Shown in pieces: positions 27,014 to 35,099 of a stretch of DNA of 64,000 bases. Location of the stretch: contig QPMI01000401.1 in NCBI GenBank assembly GCA_004431415.1, positions 1 to 64,000 of the forward strand, in the 5' to 3' direction. The position numbers and the translations under genes are program-made. The DNA comes from Cyanophora paradoxa (taxonomy: Eukaryota > Glaucocystophyceae > Cyanophorales > Cyanophoraceae). The notes below the pieces were generated by a model. It was given only the letters and a program-made list of their open reading frames with translations. It searched no databases and was not told the origin of the DNA. Every line of letters starts with the position of its first letter. Within the stretch, counting starts at the first letter, position 1.

Positions 27014-28477
27014 ATGACTGAACCCATAGTAGAAACGACAGTAAAGAATGCTGTATTGGATAATCAATTTTATATAACCCATGCCAATATACCCAGTGAA
27101 TCCAATGACCTAATTGTTAATCTAAAAGGCTATTTGATGGGAGCTATGGCTTCTAACCTATGGAATGACATTTTTGGTTACGAGTTTGGTCACATATATG
27201 ACATAGCAAATGGGATTGGCTATGTGGATGCAATGGCAGGAACAGCCTTTCGAAATCTAAATTGCAACTGTGTGGGAGGGTGGATGTTTCAGATCTGTTC
27301 AAATGTCGATCCTACTATTGATCCAGCTACTGTGACCTTTGATTGCAATCTATTCGCCCCTAAAACCATTTTTTCCATCACTTGCAACCTTGTATGTTCA
27401 GATGTGCCCATTGTGGCACCTGTAATAGGTGCATCCAATATGTATATCCAAAGAAACCCGGTCGTGCATACAGGCGCTGAATTTATATTGGGCGACAACA
27501 CCCCAATTAGTCGACTCGAATTGCCCACGAATTTCACCTTTAATCTCGTGGATGAGTTCCCTAACAGTCAAAGTCTCATGTATTTCACCTCTGAAAATCG
27601 CCTTTCGGGTGCATTCTCACCAATCGAGCTGTCTATACCGAAACAAAAGGTGAGCTATAAGGAGCTTACAGATGTGCCGGCGGGATTTAGTGGGAAGTGG
27701 AGTGATATCATTCAGAAGCCGACTTGGAGTAGTGTAGCATACACAGGAAATTACTATGATTTAGTAGGAACTCCCGATTTCACAAGCTATATACCTCGTT
27801 GGATCGATCAAGGTGTAATTATATCAGAATCTACACTCCCTTTCAATGGGACATGGGATAGATTATTTACCAAGCCGAATTTGCATGCTGTTGCCACAAG
27901 TGGTGACTACAACGATTTAACTAACACCCCTATTGCACCGACCTTGCATGCTGTGGCTACAAGTGGAGACTACAATGATCTCGTTAATACACCGACCCTA
28001 CATGCTGTGGCTACAAGTGGGGATTATAACGATTTAGTTAATACACCTACTTCGCCACCCACTCACAATCACAGCATCGAGTTGCTCACGAATTTCGGTA
28101 ATTATGTGAATGCAAATGCATATGTGCAACAAGGGACAGCGGATGTAGTTATACCTAATCAAGTTTATACAGTAGGGCAAGTGTTTACAGCATCAGGAAC
28201 CGTTACGTTTTCTACCCCATATTATAGTGATCCAATAGTTAATGCTACTCTCGAAAACAGTATTATTTTAACAAGTGTCGATTTCACCAATAGCATATAT
28301 CTCTCTGCTGAATATCAGTTCGGGAATCGCATTGGGTTCAAAAATAAATTCACTTGGATTGCTATATTTACTTGTTATTCGGCAATCAATTATACGAATG
28401 TGCCCCAAAACGAACGAACCCTTAAACTCCATTGGATTGCTGTCGGACCTCTCCAAAACAATAATATTCTCACATAA
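27014..28477 (+). CDS. Fibre protein with LHAVATSGDYNDL repeats
   Basis: The protein has 487 residues. The N-terminal half has Cys-containing repeats (CNLVCSDVPIVAPVIGASN) and an HTGAEFILGDNTPISRLELP segment that also occurs twice in the older copy at 30,850-31,140. Residues about 286-340 hold three repeats of LHAVATSGDYNDLxNTP, preceded by a diverged one (WSSVAYTGNYYDLVGTP). Y-N-D-L-x-x-x-P repeats are characteristic of phage and large-virus tail fibres and form triple beta-spirals or shafts. The C-terminal 130 residues (after PPTHNHSIELLTNFG) may be a receptor-binding head. It follows the spike gene by 37 bases and is followed by the C1q-tipped gene after 21. Confidence 0.8.
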   Translation: MTEPIVETTVKNAVLDNQFYITHANIPSESNDLIVNLKGYLMGAMASNLWNDIFGYEFGHIYDIANGIGYVDAMAGTAFRNLNCNCVGGWMFQICSNVDPTIDPATVTFDCNLFAPKTIFSITCNLVCSDVPIVAPVIGASNMYIQRNPVVHTGAEFILGDNTPISRLELPTNFTFNLVDEFPNSQSLMYFTSENRLSGAFSPIELSIPKQKVSYKELTDVPAGFSGKWSDIIQKPTWSSVAYTGNYYDLVGTPDFTSYIPRWIDQGVIISESTLPFNGTWDRLFTKPNLHAVATSGDYNDLTNTPIAPTLHAVATSGDYNDLVNTPTLHAVATSGDYNDLVNTPTSPPTHNHSIELLTNFGNYVNANAYVQQGTADVVIPNQVYTVGQVFTASGTVTFSTPYYSDPIVNATLENSIILTSVDFTNSIYLSAEYQFGNRIGFKNKFTWIAIFTCYSAINYTNVPQNERTLKLHWIAVGPLQNNNILT

Positions 28478-28498
28478 TAAGTAAAGAACAATCAAAAG

Positions 28499-29434
28499 AT
28501 GTCGACTGTGTTTACCCCTGTGTTTTCTTTGAGTGCAAGTGCTGTCCATAATGTCCAACACACAGTCTATGATTTATCTCCGAGCCACCCTTCGACTGAG
28601 ACAGCGAAAACCGATTCTTTTAATGACCAAAGCATACTCAGAGTCAAAGAACTCAGAGCTGACAAGATTGATGGACTCGTTAAAGCTACTCAAATGATCG
28701 TATCTAATCGACCCGCAATCTCTTCGGGGCTGGTCACCAAAGAAAATCTATATGAAGGTCAACAGGATTCCAAAACGGCTTTTAATCCGGCTGATAGGAA
28801 TTCGGCGGCTTTTCAAGTTTACAGTGGCGGGGCATGGATTGGGACTGGACTGGGTGTGAATGGTAATGCGACAATTACTGGGACGGGCTCATTTACTGGG
28901 TTGCTCACAGCAAGTGGTGGTGTGAAAGCGAATTCAATTGAAGCTGTCGGGGCGAGTGAAAATATAGCCCTCAAAAGAAATGGAGCCACAGTAGCAACAG
29001 TTGATGCTACTGGAATCTCACTTTCAAGTGGGTTTAATATCAAGAATTCCGATCAGGTATTTTGTAGAGTCTATCATTTCACCACAACAAGTTATTCAGC
29101 GGGTTCTGTTATTAAATGGGCGAATGAAGCGCACGATATAGGAAACAACTACGATCCTGTTACTGGGAAATTCACTTGTCCGTTTGCAGGTATTTACATT
29201 TGCTCTTTTGGATTTTACACAGATACAAGCAATGATTGTCAAGTGCAGCTTCGACTTAATGATACTCCAATTATTTTTCAAAGTGTAAAAACAGCAACAA
29301 CACATAGTGGTTGTCAAACGATTTCTTTCAGAGCGAATGTAGGCGATTCCATTAGTGTTTATGTAAGCATTGGAACAGCAGTAATCTATGCAAGTCAACA
29401 AACAATGACAGTAGCCTTGTTATGTAGAGTATAA
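28499..29434 (+). CDS. Trimeric adhesin with C-terminal C1q/TNF-like head
   Basis: In this 311-residue protein, residues 1-100 form a conserved base (VFTPVFSLSASAVHNVQHTV) shared with the older copy at 32,137. Gly/Thr-rich beta repeats follow (GNATITGTGSFTGLLTASGG). From about residue 180 to the end the pattern YDPVTGKFTCPFAGIYICSF, then VQLRLND, then VGDSISVYVS and a final VALLC matches the C1q globular domain. Such domains form trimers and bind protein or sugar ligands; in phages and large viruses they cap fibres. It is very likely the distal receptor-binding tip. A TAA-rich 28-bp gap separates it from the next gene. Confidence 0.8.
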   Translation: MSTVFTPVFSLSASAVHNVQHTVYDLSPSHPSTETAKTDSFNDQSILRVKELRADKIDGLVKATQMIVSNRPAISSGLVTKENLYEGQQDSKTAFNPADRNSAAFQVYSGGAWIGTGLGVNGNATITGTGSFTGLLTASGGVKANSIEAVGASENIALKRNGATVATVDATGISLSSGFNIKNSDQVFCRVYHFTTTSYSAGSVIKWANEAHDIGNNYDPVTGKFTCPFAGIYICSFGFYTDTSNDCQVQLRLNDTPIIFQSVKTATTHSGCQTISFRANVGDSISVYVSIGTAVIYASQQTMTVALLCRV

Positions 29435-29461
29435 AAATTATGTTCAATAATATTAAAAAGA

Positions 29462-29725
29462 ATGTCGAATATCTACCAAGTGGTTCTAACTGATACTGAA
29501 AAACTGGGAATGGAATACTGTGCTTACTCTGTCCAGGATTGGATTGATAATGTAGCTCATAATAGGGCAAGAATCGCTGTGGATGAAATCGTAGACAAAG
29601 AAGTTAAATCGTGTATTGGTGCTGGAATACCGATTCCACTCACAAAGGAAGCGATTGTAGAGCAAGCATTTAATCGGGGGACTGTTCGAAAGGCAAGCGA
29701 AATTCCTGTGAGTGCTCCTATGTAA
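29462..29725 (+). CDS. 87-aa helical protein of the fibre cassette
   Basis: The 87 residues are mostly helical: W-I-D-N-V-A-H-N-R-A-R-I-A-V-D-E-I-V in the middle and G-I-P-I-P-L-T-K-E-A-I-V-E-Q-A-F after it. Small proteins with this W-x-x-N...R-A-R-x-A-x-D-E-I-V / P-x-T-K-E-E-I pattern occur next to tail-fibre genes in phages; the role is unknown to me, possibly fibre assembly. A closely related, intact copy lies at 33,067-33,330, also directly downstream of a C1q-like gene and directly before a TIR, which shows that the gene pair moves or is kept together. It is the last gene before the right TIR. Confidence 0.75.
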   Translation: MSNIYQVVLTDTEKLGMEYCAYSVQDWIDNVAHNRARIAVDEIVDKEVKSCIGAGIPIPLTKEAIVEQAFNRGTVRKASEIPVSAPM

Positions 29726-29756
29726 AGAATTCGAAGAATGAGAGATGGGTTTATTG

Positions 29757-30424
29757 TTATTTTTCATAGATCATGCATAAGAAAGGCATGTATCTTGCAT
29801 AGTGGGCGGGGCGCGAGTTTATTTTAACGTGGTCTATCGTCGTACTTTGTCGTAAATATGCTAATCGTACATTTCGATTCGTACATTTCGATTCGTACAT
29901 TTCGATTCGTACATTTCGATTGAAGTCGCAAGTTTGTGCAGGTGGGCATTTTCGGCATGCTTGCTCATGCACAAACTCGCGAATTCATTGTACTCTATCG
30001 GTGGGGGTCACCTTGATTTCGTATTTGATTTATCCAAATTAAGGCTATCGGTGGGGGTCACCTTGATCTCGTATTTGATTTATCCGGATTAAGGCTATCG
30101 GTGGGGGTCACCTTTATTTTTCAATTTGCTAACTGAAAACAGTCCGGAAACGATCGGGAACATTTCGTAAAAATAGGGGTCTTACTGTCCTTACTGAGAA
30201 ATCGAGAGAGGGTTTTACGGCTTACTGAAAATGGTAAGAGATTAGAAAATAGGAGATTGATAGGGTTTTGTGATTGGTTTCAGTAAGGAAGGGTTAGATG
30301 TTTGAAAAATACAGTGCTAATTTATAATTTGTTACTGAGCCTTACTGAGAAATTTGAAAATGGATAATGGGCTTACTGAGAATGGTAGTGGGGAAGGAAA
30401 GAAGAGGGCGCGCAATTGGTGGGG
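29757..30424. repeat. Right terminal inverted repeat of inner element
   Basis: Inverted copy of 6,846-7,502. From inside outward it has the 14-bp array (29,866-29,921), three GGTGGGGGTCACC cores spaced 48-49 bp (about 30,000-30,115), seven or so TTACTGA words (30,178-30,385) and the tip GCGCGCAATTGGTGGGG. A frame through it (30,367 onward) is open only by chance. Confidence 0.85.
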
Positions 30425-32103
30425 GTTACCTGCATGCGAGCAATGTAACAGATGTAAGCGCTACTGATGGTTCACGTCCAAAAATTATATTTAGTCGCTC
30501 GAAATTCAATTACGTCCCACTTGTGGGACAACCATACGATGATCACGGTAAATGTGAGATGGCATGGATTAAAACAACAACAGGTGGCGCCTTAGAAGTC
30601 AATCAGAGAATGGCGACAAAAACCTTACACAATACAACCCTTTCAGGTGTGGTAACAGATGATTACCTCCAAAGCCAAAACTATGTAGATGATACAGAAC
30701 TTGCAGCAATTCTTGAAGATTATGTAACAGATACCGAATTAACGTCGGCTCTTGGGGATTATTTACCTCTCACAGGTGGGACTCTTACAGGTGATGTGCA
30801 TGCTCCGAATTTCTTTGTCGACACTCCACATGATCAAACATTTCCTGTTGTCCACCTTGGTGCTGAATATGTTTTAGATCCAAACACTCCATTTAGTCGA
30901 TTCGAATTACCCAATGTTCACAAGCATTTTTGGGAGCATATCATCAATCCCCCATCGACCTATCCACCTGATTCACACGATCATGATTATTTACCACTAA
31001 CAGGTGGAACAATTGCAGGTGGTGTGCATGCTTCTAATTTCTTTGTTACTACTCCAAATGATCAAACATTTCCTGTTGTCCACCTTGGTGCTGAATATGT
31101 ATTAGATCCAAACACCCCAATTAGTCGCATCGAATTACCCACGAATTCCACCTTTAATGTCGTGGATGACTTCCCTAAAAGTCAAAACCTCATGTATTTC
31201 ACCTCTGAAAATCAGCTTTCGGGTGCATTCTCACCCATTGAGCTATCGATACCGAAACAAAAGGTGAGCTACAAAGAACTCACAGATGTTCCGCTGGGAT
31301 TTAGTGGTAAATGGACTGATATCACTGAGAAGCCAACTTGGAGTAGTGTAGCATTCACAGGTGATTACTATGATTTAGCAAGAATTCCCGATTTCACCAC
31401 CTATATACCTCGCTGGATCGATCAAAGTGTTATAATATCCGAATCTACACTCCCTTTCAATGGAACATGGGATAGATTATTTACTAAGCCGAATTTGCAT
31501 GCTGTGGCTACAAGTGGTGACTACAATGATTTGACTAACACACCTACTATACCTACCTTGTCGACCTTGCATGCTGTGGCTACAAGTAGAGACTACAATG
31601 ATCTGATTAATACACCAAACTTACATGCTGTTGCCACAAGTGGAAACTACAACGATTTAATTAACACACCTACTTCGCCACCTACTCACAATCACAGCAT
31701 CGAGTTGCTCACGAATTTCGGTAGTTATGTAAATGCAAATGCATATGTGCAACAGGGGACAGCGAATGTAGTCCTGGAAAATCGACAATACACAGCAGGA
31801 GAAACCTTTCAGTTATCGGGAACGGTCGTATTCTCTACCCCATTTTATAGTGATGCAGTGATAACTACCTCTATCGAGAATAGCTTCAACTCTGTAAATT
31901 GGGATATGACCAACTGTGTGTATATTGGACCTGAGTATGTTAATAATACTCGTGTGGGTTTAAAAAATAAGTTTACATGGGTCGTAAGATTCACAACTTT
32001 CGCATCAACTAATTTCACAGATGTCACAGCAGCTAATCGCACCCTTAAACTCCATTGGATTGCTGTCGGACCTCTCCGAGACAACAATATTCCCATAGAA
32101 TAA
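30425..32103 (+). pseudogene. Fibre protein, 3' part, cut off from its start by the inner element
   Basis: The frame is open through this whole segment (about 560 codons) but has no start of its own; the ATG at 30,367 lies in the TIR. It contains YVDDTELAAILEDYVTDTEL-type helices, two copies of LPLTGGTxxGxVHAxNFFV and two of FPVVHLGAEYVLDPNTP. Three LHAVATSxxYNDLxNTP repeats (about 31,495-31,675) follow, then the same PPTHNHSIELLTNFG head junction as the intact fibre. The central and C-terminal parts are closely related to 27,540-28,477, while the N-terminal half is longer and different. The remainder of the gene is probably 5,697-6,845. Confidence 0.75.
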
Positions 32104-32136
32104 TATTCTCACGGAATTATAAAGAACAATCAAAAG

Positions 32137-33017
32137 ATGTCAACTGTGTTCACGCCTGTCTTCTCCCTGAGCGCCTCAGCTGTCCATAACGTGCAACACA
32201 CTGTATATGATTTAAACGAATCATTCCCTTCGACTGAAACAGCGAAAACCGATTCTTTCAATGAGACCTCCATTATAAGAGTCAAAGAACTCAGAGCCGA
32301 CAAGGCTGGTGGACTCGTTAAAGCTACTGAACTGATCGTATCGAATCGACCCGCAAAAACAGGGGATCTAATCACCAAAGATAATCTATATGAAGGTCAA
32401 GCTGATTATAAAACAGCTTTCGATCCGGCTGATAGGAAATCAGCGGCTTTTAAGTAGTTAGTGGCGGGGCATGGATCGGGACTGGACTTGCAGTTAGTGG
32501 GGCTGTGACAGCAACAAGTGCGACAATTACAGGAGGACTTACAGCAAGTGGAGGAGTAAGTGGCACCACTGGGACGTTTTCAGGGCTTCTTTCAGGAAAT
32601 GCTGGAATTACTGGAACCACAGGCACATTCAGTGGCAATGTCAAAATGAATAGTCACCCAATGATGGGAAGATATGGAACAGGAACAGGAGGAACTGGAA
32701 GTGCAGAAATAAAATTTGTTGACTATTCAGCTGGTTTCACAAGACTTGGAACATCAACTTTTGCTGAGGGTCGTTTTACCTGTCAAACAAAAGGAATATA
32801 CGTTGTTCATGCTTCTGCATTAACAGAAAATGTAGCATCAGGCACAGGTATGTTGAAAATAAAGATAAATAATAATTTAGTAAGTCAATTCAGATATAGA
32901 ATACCAATTGCTAGTGTATATACTGGTATGACAACAGGTGGTGTGATATTGCTTTCCCCGGGCGATTATGTCGAAATGTTTGTTCAGAATGCATGGAGAG
33001 ACAGATGTGGACTATAA
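32137..33017 (+). pseudogene. C1q-tipped adhesin of the older element, frameshifted
   Basis: The first 106 codons (to about 32,450) are very similar to residues 1-106 of the intact gene at 28,499. A small indel in GCGGCTTTTAAGTAG then ends the frame. The remainder is open in another frame from 32,505. That part has TTGTFSGLLSGNAGITGTTG-like beta repeats and a C1q-like head (FAEGRFTCQTKGIYVVHAS, then LKIKINN, then LLSPGDYVEMFV). The head differs strongly from that of the intact copy although the base is nearly the same, which points to exchange or fast evolution of the tip. Confidence 0.8.
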
Positions 33018-33066
33018 ATAGCCATGATAACCGCAATCGATTAATTTTCTTTCCTTAGAATAAAGA

Positions 33067-33330
33067 ATGTCGAACATATTTGAGGTGATTCTATCGAATG
33101 CAGAAAAGTCGGCAATGGAATATATTGCGTTCTCCCCTGCTGAGTGGATTACTAATGTAGTGAAAAGTCGCGCAATGTCAGCAACTGACGAGATTGTGGA
33201 CAAAGAAGTTAAATCGTGTATTGCCGCTGGAATTCCGATTCCACTCACAAAGGAAGCGATTGTAGAGCAAGCCTTTGCAAGGGGGACTGTTCGAAAGGCA
33301 AGCGAGATTCCTGTGAGTGCTCCTATGTAA
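33067..33330 (+). CDS. 87-aa helical protein, paralogue in older element
   Basis: This is the intact paralogue of 29,462-29,725. The C-terminal half (DEIVDKEVKSC onward to SEIPVSAPM) is nearly identical, while the N-terminal 30 residues differ more (IFEVILSNAEKSAMEYIAF). It follows the broken C1q-tip gene by 50 bases and precedes the outer TIR by 20. The bases before the ATG include AATTTTCTTTCC, faintly like the shared upstream element. Whether it is still expressed cannot be told from sequence. Confidence 0.7.
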   Translation: MSNIFEVILSNAEKSAMEYIAFSPAEWITNVVKSRAMSATDEIVDKEVKSCIAAGIPIPLTKEAIVEQAFARGTVRKASEIPVSAPM

Positions 33331-33349
33331 AGAAAGAATGAGAGATGGG

Positions 33350-33968
33350 TTTATTGTTATTTTTCATAGATCATGCATAAGAAAGGCATGTATCTTGCAT
33401 AGTGGGCGGGGCGCGATGGTATTTTAACGTGGTCTATCGTCGTACTTTGTCGTAAATATGCCAATCGTACATTTCGATTCGTACATTTCGATTCGAACAT
33501 TTCGATTCGTACATTTCGATTGAAGTCGCGAGTGTGTGCAGGTGGGCATTTTTGGCAGCACATACTCGCGAATTCATTGTACTCTATCGGTGGGGGTCAC
33601 CTTGATTTCGTATTTGATTTATCCGGATTAAGGCTATCGGTGGGGGTCACCTTTATTTTTCAATTTGCTAACTGAAAACAGTTTGGAAACGATCGGGAAC
33701 ATTTCGTAAAAATAGGGGTCTTACTGTCCTTACTGAGAAATCGAGAGAGGGTTTTAGGGCTTACTGAAAATGGTAAGAGATTAGAAAATAGGAGATTGAT
33801 AGGGTTTTGTGATTGGTTTCAGTAAGGAGAGGTTAGAAGTTCGAAAAATACAGTGCTAATTTATAATTTGTTACTGAGCCTTACTGAGAAATTTGAAAAT
33901 GGATAATGGGCTTACTGAGAATGGTAGTGGGGAAGGAAAGAAGAGGGCGCGCAATTGGTGGGGGTGAC
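33350..33968. repeat. Outer right TIR of the older element
   Basis: Homologous to 29,757-30,424 but shorter, with two rather than three GGTGGGGGTCACC cores, a changed base in the 14-bp array and scattered substitutions. The tip GCGCGCAATTGGTGGGGGT is kept. Confidence 0.8.
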
Positions 33969-34924
33969 CCCAGTGCGAGCGATATCACTTCTCTCCCGAT
34001 CGGTGCTTCATCAAAGTTCAAGTTGTCAGTTGGGAGGAGCTCATCCACCTGGCCCAGCTGCGCCAGCGATCGCCCATCTCCACGTTTTTCAAACACTCCC
34101 AGGTGGCTGTCCGCGGTCGGATCCCAGCCTTCCGAGGTCCGCATAATAATAAGCCCCCCCCCCCCCCCCCCCCCCCCCCCATCGATCGCGTTAACGTTAA
34201 CGTTGTCACCGTGTAAATAATCCTCTCGATAATTGAACGTGCCCAATCGCAACTTCAATCAATTTCTTCCTCACAGAAGAGGTCCTGGAAATGATTCTCA
34301 GGTTGACGGGCAGTGTGGTGGATATAACACCTCAGCTCGTTATTGCGAACCTTTTCGGCATCTTCGCAGCCTGTGTCGGCCTCCAGTCGCTTTTCATCCT
34401 ATCTCAGTCTCAGTCTAGATTTCAATTTATACTGACACGCCTTCGGTCGCTCGATATTATCTTCGTTTTCGTCTTCGGGACCAGCTTTCGTGACCAAGGG
34501 CAGAAGGTCCAGACCAAAATATATATATGCGATGGGGTCACATGGCCCTCCGGTGCTTTTACTGAAGAAACTCTTTTTGGCGCCTTTGCAACATTTTCGG
34601 CCCTGGGATGTCTTCTGAGTGATCCCGAAAACTTCATCTTTGTAGCGCCCGCATACTTTTTCGCGTTGGTGAATCGTGCAAATCCAGACAGGTACCAATC
34701 AATAATGAAGGTCGTTCGCATATGGACAGTTATCCTGAGTGTCCGCAGTGTGTTCACGCTTAACATATTCCCCGTAGCTATATAGCAGTCGCGATATATA
34801 TTTGTAGGAATGGCCGGTACTCTCTCATTTATGTGGCAGTCACCATTTTGCAGGAAACCCCTATAACTAAAATCTCTGAATTGATTTTGACTCGGATGTA
34901 TCGAATGCACGAATTCGAATATAA
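33969..34924. other. Boundary region between element and host genes; no supported gene
   Basis: About 950 bases of intermediate GC content follow the outer TIR. The stretch holds a run of about 34 C (34,147-34,180) and a palindromic GTTAACGTTAACG after it. A 164-codon rightward frame (34,291-34,785) has no recognisable domain, and an overlapping leftward frame runs into the GC-rich DNA. I do not call a gene here. Confidence 0.5.
34147..34180. repeat. Poly-C run of about 34 bases
   Basis: Uninterrupted C homopolymer. Its length in the assembly is unlikely to be reliable, and it could mark a join. Confidence 0.9.
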
Positions 34925-35099
34925 ATGCATTTAGAAGAGCACATGGACTGGCTGCGTGATGCGGGGCCGGGAGAGGGAGGCGGAGCGGCCGACGGGGAGC
35001 GCCGTCGGCGGCACCACCGGCAGCTTCTGCGAGGGGGAGGTAGGGCGAGAGGGACGGCACGGTCAGCGCAGAGCGGAGGGAGGGGCGCAGGGGCGCCCC

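Larger units (their letters stand above)
6846..30424. mobile_element. Near-complete endogenous Polinton-like virus (inner element)
   Basis: The element is 23.6 kb long and bounded by TIRs of about 660 bp. It carries the hallmark set of Polinton/Maverick-type viruses: retrovirus-type integrase, protein-primed-type family B DNA polymerase, packaging ATPase, double-jelly-roll-like major capsid protein and minor capsid proteins. To these it adds helicase, HNH-AP2 endonuclease, patatin-F5/8C, spike, fibre, C1q-tipped protein and a SpeD-like enzyme. Termini are placed at the outermost bases shared by both TIRs (CCCCACCAATT on the left, its complement on the right). I see no convincing 5-6 bp target-site duplication. 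Capsid genes are intact; integrase and polymerase-helicase are frameshifted. Confidence 0.85.
30425..33968 (+). mobile_element. Right part of the older Polinton-like element
   Basis: This segment contains the 3' part of a fibre gene, a broken C1q-tip gene, an intact 87-aa gene and an outer right TIR, the same order as 27,014-30,424. Together with 1-6,845 it reconstructs one element interrupted inside its fibre gene. An alternative is a separate tandem fragment made by recombination between TIRs. The DNA after 33,968 is unrelated to the elements. Confidence 0.7.

Noticed and set aside
29757-29972. 71-codon leftward frame in the right TIR (also near 33,357 and 7,302)
   Set aside because: It is produced by the 14-bp repeat array read in one frame (repeated NRNVRIEM-like peptide), with no sign of a protein.
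30367-30424. ATG at 30,367 as start of the 578-codon fibre frame
   Set aside because: It lies in the TIR tip. The same peptide is read from the equivalent TIR at 33,906, so it is chance read-through into the interrupted fibre gene.
6840-30430. Target-site duplication flanking the inner element
   Set aside because: The bases outside the two TIR tips (AAAGAC on the left, GTTACC on the right) do not repeat, so none is claimed.
33957-33990. Extension of the TIRs beyond the GGTGGGG tip
   Set aside because: The sequences after 30,424 and 33,968 share TGCGAGC and a few other bases, but the left TIR does not, so this is treated as chance or a remnant.
34291-34785. 164-codon hydrophobic frame
   Set aside because: No recognisable domain, no splice or promoter support and an unclear boundary region; left as uncalled.
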